This document shows, in pieces, positions 6,239-11,124 of a stretch of 11,124 nucleotides of DNA (positions within the stretch are counted from its first letter, which is position 1; every line of letters starts with the position of its first letter). The notes below the pieces were generated by a model. The model saw only the letters and a program-made list of their open reading frames with translations, was not told the origin of the DNA and made no database searches. The stretch comes from an uncultured Saprospiraceae bacterium (GTDB taxonomy: Bacteria > Bacteroidota > Bacteroidia > Chitinophagales > Saprospiraceae): the NCBI GenBank assembly GCA_905479665.1, contig CAJQNM010000278.1, positions 1-11,124 on the forward strand. Reading direction: 5' to 3'. Both the position numbers and the translations under genes were made by a program.

Positions 6239-7195
6239 ATGTCAATACTCGTATACGCTGAGCACCTGGACGGCACCTGCAAGAAGGCAGCATTTGAGGC
6301 CGTCACTTACGCACGAAAAGTGGCTGATGAGATGTCTCTGCCCTGCATTGCTCTGACTATCGGCGATGTCGGCAATGCTGGAGAACTAGGTACCTACGGT
6401 GCTGATCGTGTTCTACACGCTGCCGCCAACAACCATTTTGACGGTCAGCATCACGCCAAACAAATCGCTCATGCAGCTACTGAGGTGAATGCCAAAGTGA
6501 TCATCTTAAGCCATACAAGCACAGGAAAGGCATTGGCAGGTAGGCTGGCCGTGATGCTTGATGCTGGTCTAGCGTCTGGCGTCAATAGTCTACCAGATCT
6601 CAGCACAGGCTTTCGAGTGAAGCGATCGGTGTATTCCGGCAAGGCCGTGGCCACCTACGAGCTTAGCTCCGATATGCAAGTGCTGTCGGTCATGGGCAAT
6701 ACTTTTCCGGCACAAGCAAATGGAACTCTTGCACAAGTGGAGCAAGTCGAATCAGTGCAGCATGAATCACGGATCACGGTACAATCAGTCAATAAGGCGG
6801 ATGGATCCGTGCCGCTTCCCGAGGCAGATTTGGTCGTCTCAGGAGGACGTGGATTTAAGGGTCCAGAAAACTGGGACATTTTGTTGCAACTCGCTGAGGC
6901 ACTTGGAGCAGCCACAGCATGCAGCCGACCTGTGGCTGATTCTGGTTGGAGACCTCACCATGAGCACGTCGGTCAGACGGGAGTGGCCATCAGACCCAAC
7001 CTTTACATTGCCATCGGGATCTCTGGGGCCATCCAGCATTTGGGAGGAGTTAATAATTCAAAGACCATTGTGGTGATCAACAAGGATCCGGAGGCTCCCT
7101 TTTTCAAGGCCGCCGATTACGGGGTGGTGGGTGATCTTTTCGAAGTGGTCCCAAAACTAACCGCAGCAGTCAAGGCATACAAAGAAGGCGTCTAG
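6239..7195 (+). CDS. etfA: Electron transfer flavoprotein, alpha subunit
   Basis: A 318-residue partner of EtfB. Residues 1-190 form the alpha/beta domain that packs on EtfB (MSILVYAEHL start, TYGADRVLH). Residues 195-310 are the FAD-binding domain, with VSGGRGFKGPENW (200-212), CSRPVADSGWRP (228-239), GQTGVAI (245-251) and the ETF-alpha signature LYIAIGISGAIQHLGG (255-270), followed by VVINKDPEAPFF and ADYGVVGDL. Length and motif order are normal, so a complete FAD-binding ETF is expected. No bifurcating-ETF feature was identified, and no dehydrogenase gene is adjacent to name the electron donor. G+C is about 55% in bases 6541-6600, the highest block I counted here. Confidence 0.97.
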   Translation: MSILVYAEHLDGTCKKAAFEAVTYARKVADEMSLPCIALTIGDVGNAGELGTYGADRVLHAAANNHFDGQHHAKQIAHAATEVNAKVIILSHTSTGKALAGRLAVMLDAGLASGVNSLPDLSTGFRVKRSVYSGKAVATYELSSDMQVLSVMGNTFPAQANGTLAQVEQVESVQHESRITVQSVNKADGSVPLPEADLVVSGGRGFKGPENWDILLQLAEALGAATACSRPVADSGWRPHHEHVGQTGVAIRPNLYIAIGISGAIQHLGGVNNSKTIVVINKDPEAPFFKAADYGVVGDLFEVVPKLTAAVKAYKEGV

Positions 7196-7240
7196 AACCG
7201 TAATTTTGTATTACTTTCGTTTTGTACACAGCCAGTTTTA

Positions 7241-7843
7241 ATGGAGAAAATACCCTTAGATATTGTCGCGTTGTCACATAGTGTTTCGCAGTCGCACAAC
7301 TATGCGGTAGTGCTTGGTGAGAAGGATGGCTCACGTAGGTTACCGATAGTGATTGGCGCATTTGAGGCCCAGGCCATTGCTGTGGCGATGGAGCGAATGA
7401 TTCCCAACCGGCCACTTACTCACGATCTTTTCAAAAACACCCTGGAGACATTTGATATTGATCTACAGGAAATTGTGATCAGTGATCTCCTCGACGGAAT
7501 ATTTTATGCCAAACTGATCTGCCTGAGACGAGGGGAAGTAGTCGAGATAGACTCTCGCACTTCAGACGCCCTAGCCATGGCCGTGCGATTTGGATGCCCG
7601 GTGTATACCTATGAGTTTATCATGGAAGCTGCCGGCGTAATTTTAGAAGACACCACAGAAGGTGAAGAGCTGACCGCTGTCGAAAAAGTCGAAGCCGGCA
7701 TGGTGGAACCCGCTGATAGCCCGTTGAGTTCCTACAATTTGGATGACCTAAAACGGATACTCAAAGAAGTACTTGGAGAAGAAAACTACGAACGCGCTGC
7801 TGCGATCCGCGACGAGATCAATCAGCGACAGAAGTCGTCATGA
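7241..7843 (+). CDS. Bifunctional nuclease family protein (DUF151) with UVR motif
   Basis: A 200-residue protein. Residues 1-135 are a DUF151 (bifunctional nuclease) domain: NYAVVLGEKDGSRRLPIVIG (20-39), EAQAIAVAMERMIPNRPLTHDL (split about 42-63), and DSRTSDALAMAVRFGCPVY (104-122). After an acidic linker, residues 165-198 form a UvrB/UvrC (UVR) helical motif (LDDLKRILKEVLGEENYERA, AAIRDEIN). Plant and bacterial members have been reported to cleave DNA and RNA; the role in bacteria is poorly known, and the UVR helix suggests contact with repair proteins. It starts 45 bases after etfA. TAATTTTG at 7201-7208 fits the -7 consensus but has no -33 partner, so read-through from etfBA is also possible. 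Its last 26 bases overlap the 3' end of plsC on the other strand. Confidence 0.9.
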   Translation: MEKIPLDIVALSHSVSQSHNYAVVLGEKDGSRRLPIVIGAFEAQAIAVAMERMIPNRPLTHDLFKNTLETFDIDLQEIVISDLLDGIFYAKLICLRRGEVVEIDSRTSDALAMAVRFGCPVYTYEFIMEAAGVILEDTTEGEELTAVEKVEAGMVEPADSPLSSYNLDDLKRILKEVLGEENYERAAAIRDEINQRQKSS

Positions 7844-8579
7844 CCTCATCGTATTCTGCTCTACTGATTTCCAGATAGCTATCGATTAGCTCCCTCGTTT
7901 TTGTAGCTCCATAGTCTGCCCCTTCAGCGGGCAGAAAATCGGCAATGGTGATTTTGCATCGACATCTCCGCTCGCCAAACTGCAGCAGATACTGCTCCCA
8001 GAGCGATCGATTTTCCCAATGATGTGCTGTATTCTCATACTCAATAGCAACAGGTAAAATCGGTAATTCCAGCTGATGAGCTACTTCAAAAGAACCTCGT
8101 TTGAAATTGCGTGTGGTCCCGGCAATACCGGTGGTGCCCTCTGGATATACCAGAACATTTTGGCCACTGGCCAAGGTCTCTCGAATGGCATTTAAAGCCC
8201 CCTTTCGGCTTCTCATACTCTCACGAGCTACAAATAGCACCCCAGTGATTCGTGCCCCAAATCCGATAAAGGGATACGAATTGACTTCTGCTTTGGCCAA
8301 CGGAAATGCGTCAAGGTAATGCAACATGATCAATGGATCACTAAAGGAGCGATGATTGGAAATCACTAAATGCACCTGACCGGCATTCGGTAAGTCTCCT
8401 TTAATTTGTGCCTCAATTCCCAAGATCCGCACCGCCACTGCGATCCACTTACTACGTACCCTCTTGTTGTGCTTGAGAAAATCTCGATAGATCAACTTGT
8501 TGATGATGCACCAACCGATGTAAAACGAAATCGTTACAAGAAATAGAATAATACGTCCGTAGGCGCGCAGGGTCTTCAT
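7818..8579 (-). CDS. plsC: 1-acyl-sn-glycerol-3-phosphate acyltransferase (PlsC type)
   Basis: The product has 253 residues. It transfers an acyl chain to lysophosphatidate, giving phosphatidate for membrane phospholipids, at the inner membrane. Residues 8-28 are an N-terminal membrane helix. Motif I is NHRSFSDP with catalytic His76 and Asp81; motif II is the VLFVARES region (114-121); motif III is VYPEGTTG (144-151); motif IV is LPILPVAIEY (172-181). The frame is open upstream to 8750, but residues before MKTLRAYGRI are Cys- and charge-rich, overlap the ABC gene and match no family sequence, so I start at 8577-8579. The stop lies inside the DUF151 gene. Related acyltransferases can use other acceptors, so the exact substrate is inferred. 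Confidence 0.92.
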   Translation of the reverse strand: MKTLRAYGRIILFLVTISFYIGWCIINKLIYRDFLKHNKRVRSKWIAVAVRILGIEAQIKGDLPNAGQVHLVISNHRSFSDPLIMLHYLDAFPLAKAEVNSYPFIGFGARITGVLFVARESMRSRKGALNAIRETLASGQNVLVYPEGTTGIAGTTRNFKRGSFEVAHQLELPILPVAIEYENTAHHWENRSLWEQYLLQFGERRCRCKITIADFLPAEGADYGATKTRELIDSYLEISRAEYDEVMTTSVAD

Positions 8580-8602
8580 TCGGCAGGGAAGGTATGGAAA
8601 AT

Positions 8603-8615
8603 GAGGCTTGGCCTC
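8603..8615. promoter_or_regulatory. Small dyad in the plsC/ABC divergent region
   Basis: GAGGC-TTG-GCCTC is a perfect 5-bp inverted repeat with a 3-base centre in the 74-bp gap between the two divergent genes. It could be an operator or a leader hairpin of plsC. No -7 box of the phylum consensus is visible in this gap. Confidence 0.25.
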
Positions 8616-8653
8616 GCTAAACTTTCCGGTGCTTACTGTAGTTTTACCCAGAC

Positions 8654-10504
8654 ATGAATAGAGACAACAAGCGCAGTCTGCGTTTTTCCTTCGGCCGTCG
8701 CGGCTCTCTCTCTCTGGGAGAAAGCTTTCGGGCCCTGCGCTATGTCCCAAAGTTCTTTAGACTCATCTGGAGTACGAGCCCTCCCCTCTTTCTGGCAAAT
8801 GTTCTGAGCAGATTGATCAAGGCTTTAATTCCCGTCGCAACGCTGTGGGTAGGAAAGTTGCTCATTGATGAGATCATCTTGCAAAGTGGTGCTGCAACAG
8901 CAGACTATCAACTAGTCTGGAATTATGTCGCTATCGAGTTTGCCCTTGCCTTGGTCTCCAATGTATTGACCAGATGTATCGGATTGTTTGATGGTCTTTT
9001 GGGGGACCTCTATTCAAATGAGTCGTCTGTTCAGCTCATCGAGAAAGCATCTCAAATGGATCTTGCGCAATTTGAAGATCCTGATTTTTACGACAAACTC
9101 GAGCGGGCCCGGAGACAGACCACGAGCAGAGTTTCGTTGATGAGCATGGTACTCACTCAGGGGCAGGATTTAATTACGGTAATGTCGCTGGTGGGCGGCC
9201 TGATTGTATTTGAGCCCTGGCTTATTTTATTGCTCGTCATCGCCATCGTGCCCAGTTTCCTCAACGAAGCTTATTTCAGCAGATCCAGCTACTCGCTTAC
9301 CCGCAGCTGGACACCTGAGCGACGCGAATTGGACTATTTACGTTTTATCGGTGCCAGCGATGTTACCGCCAAAGAGGTGAAATTATTTGGACTGTCTGAT
9401 TTTCTAAAAACTCGATTTCGTTCACTTTCCGATAAATATTACCAGGCCAACCGTAAGCTGTCGATCCGCAAGACCATTTGGGGTAGTGTTTTTTACATCT
9501 TGGGAGATCTAGCTTACTATGGTGCGTACGTCCTTATTATCATGCGCACTATAGCGGGACTATTGACCATTGGAGACTTAACCTTTTTGAGTGGTTCTTT
9601 CAATCGCCTGCGAAACCAGATCCAATCTATTTTTTCTCGCTTTTCATCGATTGCCGAAAGTGCACTGTATTTGCAGGATTATTTTTCATTTATGGAAATT
9701 AAACCACGTATGTCCTCAAAAAATGATGGCATTATTTTCCCAGCGGAAATAAAAGAAGGTTTTCGTTTCGAAAACGTTTCTTTTAAATATCCGGGCAGCG
9801 AGGAGTATGTTTTGAAGAACATATCTTTCACCCTCCATCCTGAAGAGAAAATTGCCTTAGTGGGTGAAAATGGTGCGGGAAAAACCACCCTGGTAAAATT
9901 ACTCGCTCGATTGTATGATCCAACGGAAGGTCGCATTACCCTGGACGGTATCGACATTCAGAATTACGATCACGTTTCCTACCGCAACGCCATCGGGGTT
10001 ATTTTTCAAGATTTTGTGCGCTATTACTTTAATGCTCGCGATAATATTGCGGTGGGAAAGATAGAGCACAAAGAAAATCAATCCCGCATCGATCAAGCCG
10101 CTGAAAATAGTCTCGCCGATTCGATTATCGAGTCCTTTCCAGAAGGCTACGACCAGATGCTTGGCAAGCGATTTGAAGGAGGCAAAGAACTATCCGGTGG
10201 CCAATGGCAAAAAATTGCCCTGGCCCGAGCCTATATGAAAGACGCCTCCCTCTTGATCCTTGACGAGCCCACATCGGCCCTCGACGCGCGCGCAGAGTAC
10301 GAAGCGTTTGTCCGTTTTGCTGCACTCACGACAAATAAAACCGCCGTACTAATCAGTCACCGTTTCAGCACCGTACGAATGGCCGATCGCATCTTGGTCC
10401 TAAAAAATGGATCTATATTGGAAGACGGCACCCACGAAGAATTGTTGGAAACGGAAGGGCTTTATGCAGAGTTGTTTGAGTTACAGGCGGAAGGGTATAA
10501 ATAA
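8654..10504 (+). CDS. ABC exporter, fused membrane and ATPase domains
   Basis: A 616-residue ABC half-transporter, expected to work as a dimer in the inner membrane. Residues about 40-345 are the membrane domain, with hydrophobic segments near 45-72, 90-110, 174-202, 275-298 and 300-312; the intracellular coupling region includes the FEDPDFYDKLERARR segment (140-154). The ATPase domain (370-616) is complete: Walker A GENGAGKT (404-411), Q-loop Gln452, signature LSGGQ (513-517), Walker B LLILDEP with catalytic Glu538, D-loop SALD, and switch His569 in LISHR. All residues for ATP hydrolysis are present. No peptidase C39 domain precedes it. The substrate (lipid, peptide or drug) cannot be told. 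There is no Shine-Dalgarno sequence, and no other ATG lies near. The stop codon touches the downstream heptamer array. Confidence 0.94.
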   Translation: MNRDNKRSLRFSFGRRGSLSLGESFRALRYVPKFFRLIWSTSPPLFLANVLSRLIKALIPVATLWVGKLLIDEIILQSGAATADYQLVWNYVAIEFALALVSNVLTRCIGLFDGLLGDLYSNESSVQLIEKASQMDLAQFEDPDFYDKLERARRQTTSRVSLMSMVLTQGQDLITVMSLVGGLIVFEPWLILLLVIAIVPSFLNEAYFSRSSYSLTRSWTPERRELDYLRFIGASDVTAKEVKLFGLSDFLKTRFRSLSDKYYQANRKLSIRKTIWGSVFYILGDLAYYGAYVLIIMRTIAGLLTIGDLTFLSGSFNRLRNQIQSIFSRFSSIAESALYLQDYFSFMEIKPRMSSKNDGIIFPAEIKEGFRFENVSFKYPGSEEYVLKNISFTLHPEEKIALVGENGAGKTTLVKLLARLYDPTEGRITLDGIDIQNYDHVSYRNAIGVIFQDFVRYYFNARDNIAVGKIEHKENQSRIDQAAENSLADSIIESFPEGYDQMLGKRFEGGKELSGGQWQKIALARAYMKDASLLILDEPTSALDARAEYEAFVRFAALTTNKTAVLISHRFSTVRMADRILVLKNGSILEDGTHEELLETEGLYAELFELQAEGYK

Positions 10505-10544
10505 TTGAGAATGGAGAATTAATAATGTAGAATGGAGAATTTGA
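10503..10544 (+). repeat. Heptamer tandem array AATTGAG/AATGGAG, 6 units
   Basis: The whole gap between the ABC gene and the CPBP gene divides into six 7-base units: AATTGAG, AATGGAG, AATTAAT, AATGTAG, AATGGAG, AATTTGA. As a longer repeat, AGAATGGAGAATT occurs at 10508-10520 and 10529-10541, 21 bases apart. The unit shares the period and the TTGAG/TGGAG core of the array after dapF. The first unit shares two bases with the ABC stop codon, and the last ends on the A of the CPBP start codon. Confidence 0.75.
10534..10537 (+). promoter_or_regulatory. Ribosome binding site of the CPBP gene, inside a repeat unit
   Basis: GGAG lies six bases before ATG 10544, a good Shine-Dalgarno spacing. It is part of the fifth heptamer unit (AATGGAG). 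The same GGAG in unit two (10513-10516) precedes an ATG-TAG pair at 10525-10530, a start directly followed by a stop. Confidence 0.5.
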
Positions 10545-11124
10545 TGAACGAGGATGACACAACATCGCTCAGCAATGGCGGTATTTCTTTTTTAAAAGGG
10601 GTGAGCATTGCCCTCTGGCTTTTAGTCGCCCAGCTGGTTGTCGCACTACCATTTCTATTGTATCAATTTTGGAGAGACGGTGCAGCGGGTGCAGATAACA
10701 TGTCTGGCACTAGCTTGGGATTGATTTTAGTCATTGCATTTCCTCTTGCAGCCTGGATCGTGTTACGTAAGCGCAGTCTCGCGTCAAATACACTCGCATT
10801 GCCAAAGCCTTTCGTGCTTCTATTTATTACAGCTTTCCTGTTGATGTTTGCCATCTCCTTTCTCGTCGGAGATTTACTGACTTATTTACCAGGCTACGAA
10901 GGTATGCTGGAAAATTATGGCAGCATGTTTGGAGAGATCAATCCCATCTTTCTGTTTCTGGGAGGCGTGCTGATAGGCCTAATTTGCGAAGAAATCATTT
11001 TCCGTGGAGTCATACTCCAGGGATTTATCAAGCGTTATAAGCCCTGTCAGGCTATCGTTTTTTCGGCGGCAATTTCTGGCATTATTCATGGCCTTGCGAT
11101 TCAGGTTATTTATGCATTTATTCT
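10544..11124 (+). CDS. CPBP-family intramembrane glutamic endopeptidase, partial
   Basis: The frame is open from ATG 10544 to the window edge, giving 193 residues; the 3' end is missing. Hydrophobic segments are near residues 22-41, 57-74, 90-110 and 134-148, then 170-193. The catalytic motif EEIIFRG (Glu149, Glu150, Arg154) and the second motif FSAAISGIIHG with His182 identify a CPBP (Abi, Rce1-like) membrane protease. Rce1 cleaves CAAX-processed proteins; bacterial members include immunity proteins against bacteriocins and proteins of unknown role. The gene follows the ABC exporter after 39 bases, in the same direction, and is probably cotranscribed. A TTG at 10541 is a less likely start because GGAG spacing favours the ATG. 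Confidence 0.88.
   Translation, partial: MNEDDTTSLSNGGISFLKGVSIALWLLVAQLVVALPFLLYQFWRDGAAGADNMSGTSLGLILVIAFPLAAWIVLRKRSLASNTLALPKPFVLLFITAFLLMFAISFLVGDLLTYLPGYEGMLENYGSMFGEINPIFLFLGGVLIGLICEEIIFRGVILQGFIKRYKPCQAIVFSAAISGIIHGLAIQVIYAFI

Noticed and set aside
6102..6293. Minus-strand frames inside etfB and etfA
   Set aside because: They lie antisense to well-identified genes and show no domain, signal or conserved pattern.
8580..8750. N-terminal extension of the plsC frame by 57 residues
   Set aside because: It overlaps the ABC gene start on the other strand, has unlikely composition, and the acyltransferase family starts with the membrane helix after MKTLRAYGRI.

Overview
The window looks like a chromosomal stretch from a member of the Bacteroidota, possibly of the Saprospiria type. 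The grounds are three. The protein types fit: an EtfBA pair beginning MKQLVCISKTPDT, a DegQ-like protease with the C-terminal GGFYPQ...YFYAF ending, and a DUF151-UVR nuclease. Shine-Dalgarno sequences are scarce. Copies of the Bacteroidota -7 promoter box TAnnTTTG lie before tlpA-like and etfB. The genus cannot be fixed from the sequence alone. Most genes are housekeeping, and no defence, phage or CRISPR system is visible.

Layout. At 1-348 is the end of a threonine aldolase gene (+). Convergent to it is a secreted TlpA-type thioredoxin protein (394-1452, -), followed by a 163-bp MITE-like element (1532-1694) and a DegQ/HtrA periplasmic protease (1722-3128, -). The stretch from about 349 to 1700 is clearly A+T-richer than its flanks. 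A divergent region of about 275 bp (3129-3404), in which I see no convincing site, leads to a tight + operon: GtrA-family membrane protein, a 60-residue membrane protein, and dapF (3405-4783).

The 3' end of dapF runs into an array of short tandem repeats (4765-5040), heptamers first and then octamers. The array reaches the stop codon of a convergent small TPR protein (5036-5347, -). Divergent from that gene is the etfBA operon (5488-7195), then a bifunctional-nuclease gene (7241-7843). The latter overlaps tail to tail by 26 bp with a PlsC-type acyltransferase gene (7818-8579, -). Divergent from plsC is an ABC exporter (8654-10504). A second heptamer array fills the gap after it, supplying what looks like the ribosome binding site of a CPBP intramembrane protease gene that runs off the window (10544-11124).

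How the genes relate. EtfB and EtfA form one electron-carrying flavoprotein. DapF makes meso-diaminopimelate for peptidoglycan and lysine. GtrA, PlsC, the ABC exporter, DegQ and the TlpA-like protein all act at the cell envelope, but adjacency alone does not tie them into one pathway. The most unusual content is non-coding: two arrays of heptamers sharing a TTGAG/TGGAG core (plus octamers) that have grown up to, or into, the ends of genes, and a MITE-like element beside an A+T-rich gene.
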